Below, piece after piece: positions 1-9,000 of a stretch of 33,008 bases of DNA. The position numbers and the translations under genes are program-made. The notes below the pieces were generated by a model, which saw only the letters and a list, made by a program, of their open reading frames with translations, was not told the origin of the DNA and searched no databases. Source of the DNA: Pseudomonas sp. GM80 (GTDB lineage Bacteria; Pseudomonadota; Gammaproteobacteria; Pseudomonadales; Pseudomonadaceae); assembly GCF_000282515.1 (NCBI RefSeq), contig NZ_AKJD01000197.1, positions 1-33,008 on the forward strand. Reading direction: 5' to 3'. Each line of letters begins with the position of its first letter. The stretch's first letter is position 1.

Positions 1-345
1 TCAGGGCTTTGTCGTTTCTGGGAATCGAGTTTTTTCTCCTCAATGTCCAGATCGTTTCCGCATCTTTTCGGTCATTTCCGCAACCCTGCCCCTTCGACAC
101 TAGTGCGTCCCCCTCAAATTTAGTTAATTCGACTCTATACTCACGGGGGTGTGGCTGTCTTCATAGGCAGCTTTCGGCCAAAGCAGAAATTGGTACTTAT
201 CATCTGGGCGCGAAAATCAAATCGTTTGTCCGAGATAAGTTCGACGTCATCAAGGAGCCATAAACCTATACCGCGCAACGCGGTACCCTTGACTATCTAC
301 ACTGCCGCAGGCACCAAAACCTATGGCTCGACCGGGGCAACACGC
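1..345. other. Intergenic stretch, no supported gene
   Basis: No reading frame here has a convincing ribosome site or recognisable product. The open frame running into the hydrolase from 151 encodes residues unlike the RsbQ family before the ATG at 346, so I treat it as untranslated leader. Positions 166-193 carry a TTCGGCCAAA-type sequence that resembles two other intergenic places in this window (near 2401 and 29533). Confidence 0.5.
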
Positions 346-1161
346 ATGGACCTTCAACATCGCAACAACGTGAAAATAATGGGCGATGGTCCTTCAACGT
401 TGATCTTTTCCCATGGTTTCGGCTGCGATCAGACCATGTGGCGTTATCTCGCCGAAGGTTTCACCGATCGATTTACAGTTGTTCTGTACGACCTCGTCGG
501 CGCGGGTGAGTCGGATCTTGAAGCCTATGATCGGGAAAAGTACAACTCACTGGCCGGGTACGCACGCGACCTGAATGAAATCATCGACCATTGCACCCGT
601 GGACCCGTGATCGTCGTGGGCCACTCTGTCAGCAGCATGATCGGTGCGTTGGCTGACCGCCAGGCGCCCGGAAGCATCGCTGCCCATATAATGATCGGCC
701 CCTCACCCTGCTACATGGACACCGACGACTATGTCGGTGGTTTCAAGCTGGAGGACATCCACTCACTGCTCGACACACTCGACAGCAACTACCTTGGCTG
801 GTCTAGCACCATGGCTCCAGTGATCATGGGCACACCAGGGCAACCGGCACTGAGCGAAGATCTGACCAATAGCTTTTGCCGCACCGAGCCCGATATCGCC
901 AAGCAATTTGCGCGAGTGACGTTCATGTCCGACAACCGCCAAGACATCGTTGGGCTGGCGACACCCACGCTGATCCTGCAATCCACCGATGACCTGATCG
1001 CTCCCGTCGCCGTTGGCGAATACCTGCAGTCTGTAATGCCCTCTAGCACGCTCTGCCTGGTGGCTAACGTCGGCCATTGCCCCCACATGAGTTCGCCCAG
1101 TGCATGTTCTGAGGCCATGGAGAACTTCTTGTTACCCTGGATGGGCGAATATGTCGACTGA
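346..1161 (+). CDS. RsbQ-like alpha/beta hydrolase
   Basis: The product is a 271-residue cytoplasmic alpha/beta hydrolase close in length and sequence to Bacillus RsbQ (269 aa), which works with the PAS-domain phosphatase RsbP in energy-stress signalling. Visible landmarks are the oxyanion/entry segment SHGFGCDQTMW, the nucleophile elbow GHSVSS (Ser94), the segment IGPSPCYMD typical of RsbQ, an acidic pair at Asp215/216 and the catalytic His244 in GHCPHMS. I chose the ATG at 346 because it gives the family length; the frame stays open upstream but the extra residues are not RsbQ-like, and the Shine-Dalgarno signal (GGGGC) is only moderate. The stop overlaps the start of the PAS kinase by 11 bp, implying translational coupling. 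By analogy it would make or bind a small hydrophobic ligand sensed by the partner's PAS domain; that role is inferred. Confidence 0.85.
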   Translation: MDLQHRNNVKIMGDGPSTLIFSHGFGCDQTMWRYLAEGFTDRFTVVLYDLVGAGESDLEAYDREKYNSLAGYARDLNEIIDHCTRGPVIVVGHSVSSMIGALADRQAPGSIAAHIMIGPSPCYMDTDDYVGGFKLEDIHSLLDTLDSNYLGWSSTMAPVIMGTPGQPALSEDLTNSFCRTEPDIAKQFARVTFMSDNRQDIVGLATPTLILQSTDDLIAPVAVGEYLQSVMPSSTLCLVANVGHCPHMSSPSACSEAMENFLLPWMGEYVD

Positions 1162-2320
1162 CCAGCAATTGCTGCCCGATGCTCACGCGCTTTTAGATGA
1201 AGCCCCATGCGGATTGGTGGTAACGAAGGAAGACGGCACGATTCTTCGCAGCAATAAGACGTTCAGCCATTCAATCGGCCTGGACACCCAGGCGATCATA
1301 GGGCGGCGTTTCCAGGAGCTACTGACGATGGGCGGACGCATTTTCCACCAAACGCATTGGTCGCCGCTGATGCAGATGCAAGGCTCCGTCGCTGAGGTAA
1401 AGCTCGACCTGGTTCACCATGACAAACACATCGTGACCATGTTGCTTAATGGCGTCCGACGCAAGCACGCCAGCGGTGCGTTTTATGAGTTAGCGCTGTT
1501 TCGCACCAAGGATCGCGAGAAGTATGAGCGTGAGCTGCTCAACGCACGAAAAATCGCCGAAGACCTGCTGTGCGAAAAAACCGCCGCCGAAACAGCCCTC
1601 AGACTGGCTCAGGAGGAGCTAAAAAACGCCTACGAAAAGGCCCAGGTTCGCGCCGCTTTCGCCGAACAAATGGTCGCCATCGTCAGCCACGATCTGAAAA
1701 ACCCGCTGACGGCTATCAAAATGGCCTCCGGCATCCTTGCCCGAGAAGAACGCACCACTCGAGATAGCAGGATGCTCGGCCACATCAGCCAGTCGGCAGA
1801 CCGTGCTGAACGCATGATTGGCGACCTGCTAGACCTGGCATTAGCCAGAGTTGGGCAAGGCATTACTATCGGCCCTTCGACCGTGAATTTGCATGCCTTC
1901 GTTGGCGCCAGCGTCGATGAATTGCGTATGACGTTCCCCGAAGCCACGTTGGTGCATCAGACCATGGGGACCGGCAGTGCTTGTCTGGATGCAGATCGGG
2001 TGCAGCAAATCATTGGTAATCTAGTGGCTAACAGCGTGAAGTATGGTGATTTACGACAGCCGATCACGATCACTTCACGCATCGAGCAAGATAACTCCGT
2101 TGTATCGGTAAAAAACCTGGGGCCGGCCATTCCCGAGTCGTTGATGGGCGTTTTGTTTGAGCCCATGATTCGGGGAGAAATAACCGGCACCGATTCGCGA
2201 AGCGTGGGGCTTGGACTCTTTATCGTTCGAGAGATCGTCAGGGCGCATAACGGTGTCGTATCGGTGAATTCAACACAAGAGAGTGGCACCATCTTCACCG
2301 CGAAATTTCCGATGGTTTGA
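1151..2320 (+). CDS. PAS-domain sensor histidine kinase, partner of RsbQ-like hydrolase
   Basis: This 389-residue protein has no membrane segment and should be cytosolic. Order of domains: PAS about residues 12-115 (EAPCGLVVTKEDGTIL onward), a coiled coil about 120-170, HisKA with the phospho-acceptor His180 in SHDLKNPLTA, and HATPase_c with N-box GNLVANSVKYG and G-boxes ending SVGLGLFIVREIV near the C terminus. The ATG at 1151 lies inside the end of the hydrolase gene; an open frame begins at 1100 but would add a non-PAS extension. In Bacillus the RsbQ partner RsbP couples PAS to a PP2C phosphatase; here the output is a histidine kinase instead. No response regulator follows, so the cognate target is elsewhere. 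Family call is firm; the signal sensed is unknown. Confidence 0.9.
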   Translation: MSTDQQLLPDAHALLDEAPCGLVVTKEDGTILRSNKTFSHSIGLDTQAIIGRRFQELLTMGGRIFHQTHWSPLMQMQGSVAEVKLDLVHHDKHIVTMLLNGVRRKHASGAFYELALFRTKDREKYERELLNARKIAEDLLCEKTAAETALRLAQEELKNAYEKAQVRAAFAEQMVAIVSHDLKNPLTAIKMASGILAREERTTRDSRMLGHISQSADRAERMIGDLLDLALARVGQGITIGPSTVNLHAFVGASVDELRMTFPEATLVHQTMGTGSACLDADRVQQIIGNLVANSVKYGDLRQPITITSRIEQDNSVVSVKNLGPAIPESLMGVLFEPMIRGEITGTDSRSVGLGLFIVREIVRAHNGVVSVNSTQESGTIFTAKFPMV

Positions 2321-2578
2321 TACAGCTCATCCGCCTCAATTCCTCCCCGTATCGCCGTTACCCTTTAATAGGTCGTTTTCGGTCCGTCGCACAAGGCAGT
2401 GAATGGCCAAAAGCGGTCATTTAGATATGACTATGGAATCAAGGCCGGTTCGAGCCTTAGAAATAAGGTTTCAAAACGCGGGCGTTTTACTGTGACGCTT
2501 GCCTTGAAGCTGATGTTATTAAGGGACGAAGAAATCACAAGATACAAAATTCAGCAGTACCCCTTAAATGAGTCGCCT
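2321..2578. other. Intergenic region between convergent genes
   Basis: This gap separates the rightward PAS kinase from the leftward adhesin gene. A 61-codon GTG-started frame at 2399-2584 has no ribosome site and no family resemblance, and I do not accept it. A GGCCAAAAGCGGTCATT-type sequence lies at 2404-2422. I see no clear intrinsic terminator. Confidence 0.4.
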
Positions 2579-3544
2579 TTATAGGTAGCTCATGATGAAC
2601 CAGATTTCCGCATTCGCAGATCCTGCTCTCATACCGGGATCTAACCCCCCTTGATTGCCAGTAGGCACGGTCCTGATGTACTGTGCGTTAAGTGGAATAT
2701 TGTAGTTCCCCCCTTCAGTTGAATAGCCAGAAAACAAATACGCTTTATTAAACTCGATTGGAAACTGGTTCGAATCAAGTAACTGTAATGCTATTCCCTT
2801 TGCCGTGGAATTTTGATTTAAACTCACGACACCCGAACCAGCACTAACTTCTGGGCTGTTTGGCGTGGGAGATAAAGTATAAGTGATTTTATTTATGCCG
2901 CGAGGGCAATTATTGACCTTGACAGTGAAGCCTACCGGATCGGTGTGCTTACCAAACTCTGAGAATTGACTGAGATCATTTTCGCCCATATCCACCTTCA
3001 CATCAGGTGTTTCGCAAGATTGCGGCAAAATTGTCATACCTTGGATCGACATCGCGAGTGCAGATACCTCACCAATTTGATAATACCCCAGAATTCCAGA
3101 AGGTATTTTTTGAGCGTTGGTTATATTCGCAGTTTTTACGATGACAAGACTGTGTGTAGTGCCGTTAAACCCGTAAGTACCCTTGACTGAGATATCCACG
3201 GGGAAAGCGTTTACGCGTATGCCTTTGTATTTCCACGACCATGCAAGGCCGGTATTTCCTATAGGAAGCAACTTATCCTTTCCGGATTCCCCAACATTGT
3301 TTTTAATACCTGATACAGAATTGGCGGTGCATGTATAAGAACTGTTTATCGAGTTTAGTGTGACTGGCGGACTTTCATATACAACTGTACCATTGGGCGT
3401 ATCGCGAGGAATCGATAGCGTTGACGGGACGCTTACATCAAAGGTCGTCATAGCGTGATCTTTGTAAAAAGAACAGATTGCTGAGTTAGCGTAGATGGGG
3501 AATATCAGAATAAAAAAAGCAAAAAATAATGTAGATTTACTCAT
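2579..3544 (-). CDS. Fimbrial tip adhesin (FimH-like two-domain), copy 1
   Basis: A 321-residue secreted protein of the two-domain chaperone-usher adhesin type. Residues 1 to about 22 form a signal peptide (MSKSTLFFAFFILIFPIYANSA). The middle, to about 180, is a putative receptor-binding domain without a recognised family. The C-terminal third, from the Cys in SCETPDVKVDMG, is a pilin domain with the second Cys in VNNCPRG, the STAKGIALQLL strand and a final beta strand ending SYL, as expected for donor-strand exchange. The ATG at 3544 is preceded by GAGGA at good spacing; an in-frame upstream start would add a non-signal extension. An RcsB-box-like motif lies about 90 bp upstream. It is paralogous in its pilin domain to the next gene and is transcribed away from the rest of the fimbrial genes. 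AT-richer than the regulators. Confidence 0.8.
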   Translation of the reverse strand: MSKSTLFFAFFILIFPIYANSAICSFYKDHAMTTFDVSVPSTLSIPRDTPNGTVVYESPPVTLNSINSSYTCTANSVSGIKNNVGESGKDKLLPIGNTGLAWSWKYKGIRVNAFPVDISVKGTYGFNGTTHSLVIVKTANITNAQKIPSGILGYYQIGEVSALAMSIQGMTILPQSCETPDVKVDMGENDLSQFSEFGKHTDPVGFTVKVNNCPRGINKITYTLSPTPNSPEVSAGSGVVSLNQNSTAKGIALQLLDSNQFPIEFNKAYLFSGYSTEGGNYNIPLNAQYIRTVPTGNQGGLDPGMRAGSANAEIWFIMSYL

Positions 3545-3635
3545 AGGCTGATGTCCTCTATTATCAGCGCCCCCTAAACGGGGCTCCTGAAATTTCAATT
3601 CAAATAGAGGAAATTTAGGCGATTTAAATAAATCT

Positions 3636-3654
3636 GAAAATCAGACGATTCTTA
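3636..3654 (-). promoter_or_regulatory. RcsB-box-like site A upstream of adhesin 1
   Basis: The minus strand reads TAAGAATCGTCTGATTTTC, identical over 19 bp to the site before the first hybrid kinase at 4879-4897. The left half TAAGAAT equals the left half of the enterobacterial RcsAB consensus. A candidate -10 (TATTTA, 3625-3630) starts 5 nt downstream, so the motif sits where a -35 would be, as for a class II activator. Confidence 0.6.
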
Positions 3655-3704
3655 TTTTCACAAAATCTCACCGTTAAACATCCTCAAAATCTGTTGGCAC
3701 CGAG

Positions 3705-4649
3705 CTATAAATAGTTTACAACAAAGGAAATTTCAGCATTCGCGCTCCCCGCCTTGATTTTACTGACGGGTAGTCGGTAGTAGGAAGCCTGCAACGGAAT
3801 TTTAAAGTTGGTGCCCGACGGGGTAAAGTCTTGGAGTATATAGTCGGTATTCAATGAGATGGGTTGCCCTGCACCACTCAATAGCTGCAAGCCAATACCC
3901 TTCGCAGTAGAGCTACCGCTGAGCTCAACCACACCTTTTGCCTCGTCAACTATAGGGGTATTGGCGCGCAGCGAGTAGGTAATCTTCTGAATGCCTGCCT
4001 CACAATTGTTCAACTCGATATTGAACCTGACCATACGGTTTACCGACCCTGTGTCATTGAACTGGTGGAGCTGATAATCATCTCCCATCGCGACCGCTAG
4101 GGAAGGCGCCTGACAGGTTCTCGCCTTGAAGTAAATGGGAGGGATATTGAAGCGCATCAAGTCCAGATTATCGCTTTTCAAAGTAGCCAACAAGCCGCCA
4201 CTGACAGTGATGTTGGGGGCAAGCTCGCTTGATTTGAATATTTCCAACTGGAGCCGCGTTGCAGAAATAACAAACTTTTTTCCAGGCAGTATAAATTGAT
4301 TGGATTCATAGCGCGCCAGCGAATCTATCCAAATGCGGAATGATAGCCCTGTCTTGTTTATTGGGAATTCATGCACGGCTCCGGTGACACTACCGAATTT
4401 AGGATTCATGGAAATCCCGTATAAAGTGCTTCCGTCACAGGTCCAATCAATAGCAGCCGCGTAACGCTCTACAACATAATAAACGGTGCCAATTGGATCT
4501 CTTGGGGCAGCGCTCAATCCAGATTCCGGAATGGGCCCGGTAAATTGTACATTTTGAGTAGGGGAATTCGAACGACATACTCCTGCGAAGATTGCTGGCG
4601 ACACCAAGGCCAAAGCAATAGCAAAGGCAAGTCGTTTAGAGAAGCACAT
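3705..4649 (-). CDS. Fimbrial tip adhesin (FimH-like two-domain), copy 2
   Basis: A 314-residue secreted protein built like its downstream neighbour. A signal peptide spans about residues 1-23 (MCFSKRLAFAIALALVSPAIFA, cleaved before GVC), a divergent N-terminal domain runs to about 170, and a C-terminal pilin domain starts at ARTCQAPSLAVAMG, with NNCEAGIQKITYSL, STAKGIGLQLL and a terminal strand FVVNYL. The ATG at 4649 begins directly at a good signal peptide; the ribosome site (GGAT) is weak, and an upstream in-frame ATG at 4703 is possible but would bury the signal sequence. The 3544-3705 gap to adhesin 1 contains a separate promoter-like motif, so each gene may have its own transcript. The N-terminal domains of the two copies differ strongly, suggesting different ligands; that is inference. 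Confidence 0.8.
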   Translation of the reverse strand: MCFSKRLAFAIALALVSPAIFAGVCRSNSPTQNVQFTGPIPESGLSAAPRDPIGTVYYVVERYAAAIDWTCDGSTLYGISMNPKFGSVTGAVHEFPINKTGLSFRIWIDSLARYESNQFILPGKKFVISATRLQLEIFKSSELAPNITVSGGLLATLKSDNLDLMRFNIPPIYFKARTCQAPSLAVAMGDDYQLHQFNDTGSVNRMVRFNIELNNCEAGIQKITYSLRANTPIVDEAKGVVELSGSSTAKGIGLQLLSGAGQPISLNTDYILQDFTPSGTNFKIPLQASYYRLPVSKIKAGSANAEISFVVNYL

Positions 4650-4704
4650 AAATAATATCCAAATAAACCGACAGACGACATAGCATTCCACAGTTATAGC
4701 CAAA

Positions 4705-4723
4705 CAACATAAGACGAATCTTA
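4705..4723 (-). promoter_or_regulatory. RcsB-box-like site D upstream of adhesin 2
   Basis: The minus strand reads TAAGATTCGTCTTATGTTG, a diverged copy of the 19-bp motif. A good -10 hexamer TATAAC (4693-4698) lies 6 nt downstream, with no recognisable -35 other than the motif itself. The distance to the adhesin 2 ATG is about 55 bp. Confidence 0.5.
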
Positions 4724-4878
4724 ATTAATTTTTTCTTCGCAATCACAAATTCCATAGTAGAGCCATGTATCTCGAGAGCAATCACCACCCTTGAGTTGTG
4801 TTTATCAGACTGTCAACAGGAAACTCGGAGCAGATGAAAACACAGCTATTTTTTCACGGCCAACTACTTTCAGAATTC

Positions 4879-4897
4879 TAAGAATCGTCTGATTTTC
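4879..4897 (+). promoter_or_regulatory. RcsB-box-like site B upstream of first hybrid kinase
   Basis: The sequence TAAGAATCGTCTGATTTTC is a perfect copy of site A. It contains the inverted repeat AATC-N4-GATT. It ends 29 nt before the kinase ATG, suggesting autoregulation of the regulatory operon. No clear -10 is visible between it and the start codon. Confidence 0.5.
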
Positions 4898-4926
4898 TCA
4901 ACTTCACGCCGCCCTTACAGTGGGGG

Positions 4927-7740
4927 ATGCCATTAAAAAATCGCCTCCATCAAATTAGCCCAATATTTTCCACGCCCCATGCGGCACGCCGTCTGCTTCG
5001 CATTTTTGCCTTGGTACTGCTGGTGGGTATTCTCGGCGGCGTCTACAGCTTTCTGTTGTTTACCTTCAACAATGAAGTATCCCAGCGACGCAGCTACATG
5101 AGCAGCGCGATCGCCGAAGCGCATACCTTTTTCACCACCCGGGAAGCGCTGCTGAAAAGCCTCAGCCTGTCGGCCACGCGCATGGCCAACAGGAACCTGC
5201 CAGTCTCCGAAGAAGAAACCCGTCTGCTCCTCGGTCAAGTGCCGGGACACCAATGGAGCATCTGGCTCACCCAACGCATGCGCGACTATCTCAAGGCCCG
5301 GCAACTCAACCTGGTCTATGTCAGCAGCGGCCCCCAGCCTCAAGTGTGGCGTCTTTACAACGCGACGCCGGTGACCAGTGCTTTTCCGCGGGCCACGCTT
5401 GAGCAACTGCAAACACTCAAGCATCACCACAGCGACAACTTGAAAGAACTCTGGCTGACCCATGCTGCTGACGGGCACTCGCAGCTGTACATCTTCATTC
5501 GCCTGGACGAACGCGACATCAACTCCGGCTGGCTCGGTCTGGAAATGGACGACCGCGAAGTTTCCAGCGCCTTGAGCGATCACAGCGCCGGCGAGTTCAC
5601 CATGTTTAATTCGCAGGGCATGCCGCTGTTCAGCAACAGCCACAATCCGCCGCCGGGGCAGAATCTGCCATTGCTGCGGCAACAGGACTTTTTCGGATTT
5701 GTCGGTGACGGCTGGCTGCCCGAACAGTTGGTATTACGCAAACAGCTAAAATCATCGGATTGGCAGCTCACGTACTCCATCGATTTAGTGGCAGTGCTGT
5801 GGGCGCTTTGGCCGCAAATGCTCGGCACGCTGCTGTTCTGTCTGCTAAGCATCAGCCTGGTGTGCCTGCTGACCCGGCGTCTGGAACACCGCGTGATCAA
5901 CCCGGCGATTCACCGGATTCAGGCGTTGGTGGAAAGCGAGCTGTTCAGCCGCGACGTGATCCAGACCGCCCCGGTCGCGCTGTGCGTGCTGCGCCGCACC
6001 GACGCTCAGGTGGTGCTTGAAAACACCCTCGCCCGCCAATGGCTGGGCCGCCGCGGTGAACAACTGGGGCCGGGCTGGATTCGTGCAGCGTTTGACGAGC
6101 ATCCACCCGCTCTCACCGATTACTTCGCGACCGCCGATGGCCGTCACTTGTACCTGAGCTGCGCGCCGACCCGCTACAAAGGCGAAGACGTGTTGCTCTG
6201 TGCCTTCAGCGACATCAGTGCACGCCGGCAAATCGAAGCGGCGCTAGAACAGGCTCGCCAGTCAGCCGACGCCGCCAATGAGGCCAAGACCTTGTTCCTC
6301 GCGACCATGAGCCACGAAATCCGCACACCGTTATACGGCGTGCTGGGAACCCTGGAATTGCTCGCCCGTACGCAACTCGATACCCAACAGAAAAGTTACC
6401 TGCATGCCATCGAAGGCTCGTCCGCCACCCTGCTGCAATTGATTTGCGACGTGCTTGATGTATCAAAAATCGAGGCCGGGCAACTGGCGCTGGAACTGAG
6501 CGAGTTCAGCCCGATGATGCTGGTGCAGGAAGTGGTGCAAGGCTACGCGGCGGCGGCGCAGAGCAAAGGCCTGCAGCTGTACTCCTGCCTCGACCCGCAA
6601 ACGCCGGAGCGGTTGATCGGCGATGCCAGCCGCGTGCGGCAGATTCTCAACAATCTGCTGAGCAATGCGGTGAAGTTCACCGATTCCGGGCGTGTGGTGC
6701 TGCGGGTCAAATTGCTCGATCGCGAAGGCGAACGGGTGTGCCTGCAATGGCAGGTTTCGGACACTGGCAGGGGCATCGCCCATGACGATCAGGCGTTCAT
6801 TTTCGAACCGTTCTACCAGACTCAAGGCAACACTAACGTGGTGGCCGGCACGGGCCTGGGCCTGCCCATCTGTCAGCGGCTGACGCACTTGATGAACGGC
6901 ACCCTGCGCATGGTCAGCGAGCCGGGGCTGGGCAGCAGTTTTTCCCTGAGTGTGCCGTTGGAGCAACCCTCAAACAAGACCTCACCGGTCGTCGTGCCAG
7001 CATTGGCGCCGGACCTCGTTCACGTGGTTTCGCCCGTGCGTGAATTGGCCGAAAGTCTCTGCGGCTGGCTGCGCCGCTGGGGCGCCCGTCCGCAGATTGG
7101 CGCACCCGACTGCATGGAACCCGACAGCAGCGCTGTGCTGCTTGAGCTGTATCCAACGCCCTTCGATCAACGCCCGAGCCGTGCATGGCCCGGCCCGCGA
7201 GTATTGGCCAGTGGCGACGGCGCCCATGAGCCGCAGTTCGACGTAAGTGGCTGGAAGGCCAATCTGAACGATCTGGCGGCGATCCAGCGCGCCGTACACC
7301 AAGCACAGGGTGGTCAGATTACCCACCACCCCGAACAACACGAACCCCATACGCTGTGTCCATTACACCTGCACATTCTGGTGGCCGAGGATAACGTCAT
7401 CAATCAACTGATCCTGCGCGACCAGCTCCAAGAACTGGGCTGCACGGTGGCATTGGCCAGCGATGGCGAAGAGGCCTTGTCAATCTGGCGCGAGGGTGAG
7501 TTCGACATTGTCCTCACCGACGTCAACATGCCTCTACTCAACGGCTATGAACTGACCGCAGCCCTTCGCCGCGCAGGCTGCGTCACTCCGATCATCGGCG
7601 CCACTGCCAACGCCCTGCGCGGCGAAGAAGCCCTGTGCCTGGCGGCCGGGATGAATCACTGTCTGGTCAAACCTTTTACGCTGCGAGCCTTGTCTACGAT
7701 CCTGGCTCCCTACGAACGAGTTGCTCATGAAGCCCTGTAG
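4927..7740 (+). CDS. pvrS: Hybrid sensor kinase without HPt domain (PvrS/RocS-like)
   Basis: A 937-residue inner-membrane hybrid kinase of the BvgS/RcsC type. There is one membrane segment near residues 22-46, a periplasmic sensor region, a second segment near 293-318, a PAS-like stretch about 345-430, HisKA with His463 (SHEIRTPLYGVLGTLELL), HATPase_c (NNLLSNAVKF, GTGLGLPI), a degenerate receiver-like region about 690-790, and a C-terminal receiver with phospho-acceptor Asp865 (LTDVNMP) and VKPF. The protein stops after the receiver, so unlike its paralogue at 9001 it has no HPt module. The ATG at 4927 directly abuts a GGGGG run, an unusually close ribosome site. It overlaps the EAL gene by 14 bp. 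Order and domains match the P. aeruginosa PvrS/PvrR-RcsC/RcsB module next to cupD; the symbol is by that analogy. Confidence 0.85.
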   Translation: MPLKNRLHQISPIFSTPHAARRLLRIFALVLLVGILGGVYSFLLFTFNNEVSQRRSYMSSAIAEAHTFFTTREALLKSLSLSATRMANRNLPVSEEETRLLLGQVPGHQWSIWLTQRMRDYLKARQLNLVYVSSGPQPQVWRLYNATPVTSAFPRATLEQLQTLKHHHSDNLKELWLTHAADGHSQLYIFIRLDERDINSGWLGLEMDDREVSSALSDHSAGEFTMFNSQGMPLFSNSHNPPPGQNLPLLRQQDFFGFVGDGWLPEQLVLRKQLKSSDWQLTYSIDLVAVLWALWPQMLGTLLFCLLSISLVCLLTRRLEHRVINPAIHRIQALVESELFSRDVIQTAPVALCVLRRTDAQVVLENTLARQWLGRRGEQLGPGWIRAAFDEHPPALTDYFATADGRHLYLSCAPTRYKGEDVLLCAFSDISARRQIEAALEQARQSADAANEAKTLFLATMSHEIRTPLYGVLGTLELLARTQLDTQQKSYLHAIEGSSATLLQLICDVLDVSKIEAGQLALELSEFSPMMLVQEVVQGYAAAAQSKGLQLYSCLDPQTPERLIGDASRVRQILNNLLSNAVKFTDSGRVVLRVKLLDREGERVCLQWQVSDTGRGIAHDDQAFIFEPFYQTQGNTNVVAGTGLGLPICQRLTHLMNGTLRMVSEPGLGSSFSLSVPLEQPSNKTSPVVVPALAPDLVHVVSPVRELAESLCGWLRRWGARPQIGAPDCMEPDSSAVLLELYPTPFDQRPSRAWPGPRVLASGDGAHEPQFDVSGWKANLNDLAAIQRAVHQAQGGQITHHPEQHEPHTLCPLHLHILVAEDNVINQLILRDQLQELGCTVALASDGEEALSIWREGEFDIVLTDVNMPLLNGYELTAALRRAGCVTPIIGATANALRGEEALCLAAGMNHCLVKPFTLRALSTILAPYERVAHEAL

Positions 7741-8914
7741 CATTTTGATTGTCGAAGACCATCCCTTCCAGCACCTGTATTTGCAGAATCTGTTCAGCGA
7801 GTTGGGCGACTTCGATCTGGCATGCGCCAGGGACGGCGAAGAAGCATTGGACTGCCTGAAACAACGCGACTTCGATATGGTCCTCACCGACCTGCTGATG
7901 CCGGGCATGGACGGTGTGCAATTCATTCAGAGCCTCGCCGCGCAACGCTCACGCCCGGCACTGGCGATCATGAGCGCCGCTTCACGACGCATGCTGATGG
8001 GCGCGAGCCTGGTGGCGAGCAATCTGCAAGTGAAAGTCATCGGGTTGATTTCCAAACCGGTGAATGCCGCCGCCCTGCGCTGCCTGATCGATCAATTGCA
8101 GGCACTGCGCCAAAGCGTCCCGACGGCGAGCCATCCCGGCATTGATCGCCAGAGTATTTGCAACGCCCTCGACAACGGTGAACTGCAAGCCTGGTTTCAA
8201 CCGAAGAAGGCTTTGAACAATGGCCGGATTGTCGCCGCCGAAGCGCTGGTACGCTGGAATCACCCTGAACATGGCACGCTGTTACCCGGGGTATTTTTGC
8301 CCGCGTTGATTGCGTTCGGTCTCGAAGAGCCTCTGCTCTGGTGCGTGCTGAAACAGGCGATCGCCGCCCAAGCGACTTGGCGCGAACAGGGCTATGACAT
8401 TCCGGTCTCGGTCAACCTGCCCACGCACTTGCTCAATAGCCACGACCTACCCGACCGCATTCTCGCGTTCGTTCTGGCCCATCAAGGCCTGCCCGCGCGG
8501 ATCTGTTTCGAGTTGATGGAGTGCTCGGTGCCCGACGACATCAGCAATTTCTACGCTGGCGCCTGCCGCTTGCGGATCAAAGGTTTTGGTCTGTCGCAGG
8601 ACGATTTCGGCAAAGGCTACAGCTCGTACATGAACCTGGTGTCGGCACCGTTCACCGAACTGAAAATCGACCGCGCGCTGGTGCAAGGCTGCAACGCCAA
8701 CGCCGAACTTGCGCAAGCCCTGACCAGCATTGTCAGCCTCGGTCGCCAATTGGGCCTGACCGTAGTCGCCGAAGGCGTGGAAACCGCGCAAGAACTTGCC
8801 CTATTGCGTAAAATCGACTGCACTCAGGTTCAGGGTTTCCTGATCTCCCACGCCGTTTCAGTCGATCAGTTCCAGCACCTGCTGACCCACGACGGGCCGG
8901 CGACTGCCTATTGA
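7727..8914 (+). CDS. pvrR: Response regulator with EAL c-di-GMP phosphodiesterase output (PvrR/RocR-like)
   Basis: A 395-residue cytoplasmic protein that should hydrolyse cyclic di-GMP. The N-terminal receiver (about residues 5-125) carries Asp55 in LTDLLMPGMDG. The EAL domain (about 155-385) keeps all residues expected for catalysis: EAL signature Glu172 (AAEALVRW), Asn in SVNL, Glu in FELME, the Asp pair in QDDFGKGYSS, Lys in LKIDR, Glu in AEGVET and Gln in VQGF. The loop reads DDFGKGYSS rather than the usual DDFGTGYSS. The ATG at 7727 overlaps the upstream kinase stop; a TTG at 7721 is the alternative. Lying between two hybrid kinases, it probably receives phosphate from one of them and lowers c-di-GMP, counteracting fimbrial expression, as described for RocR and PvrR in P. 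aeruginosa. Confidence 0.9.
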   Translation: MKPCSILIVEDHPFQHLYLQNLFSELGDFDLACARDGEEALDCLKQRDFDMVLTDLLMPGMDGVQFIQSLAAQRSRPALAIMSAASRRMLMGASLVASNLQVKVIGLISKPVNAAALRCLIDQLQALRQSVPTASHPGIDRQSICNALDNGELQAWFQPKKALNNGRIVAAEALVRWNHPEHGTLLPGVFLPALIAFGLEEPLLWCVLKQAIAAQATWREQGYDIPVSVNLPTHLLNSHDLPDRILAFVLAHQGLPARICFELMECSVPDDISNFYAGACRLRIKGFGLSQDDFGKGYSSYMNLVSAPFTELKIDRALVQGCNANAELAQALTSIVSLGRQLGLTVVAEGVETAQELALLRKIDCTQVQGFLISHAVSVDQFQHLLTHDGPATAY

Positions 8915-9000
8915 GCGGCACGTGGCGGTTATTGAACGTCGCTCGCTACCGAGGTCACTGTGTTCCAAAGCCGCCCCATCACCGCTGGTCAGGCGCTGTA

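Noticed and set aside
2399..2584. 61-codon plus-strand frame
   Set aside because: GTG start without ribosome site, basic low-information sequence, and overlaps the 3' end of the adhesin gene.
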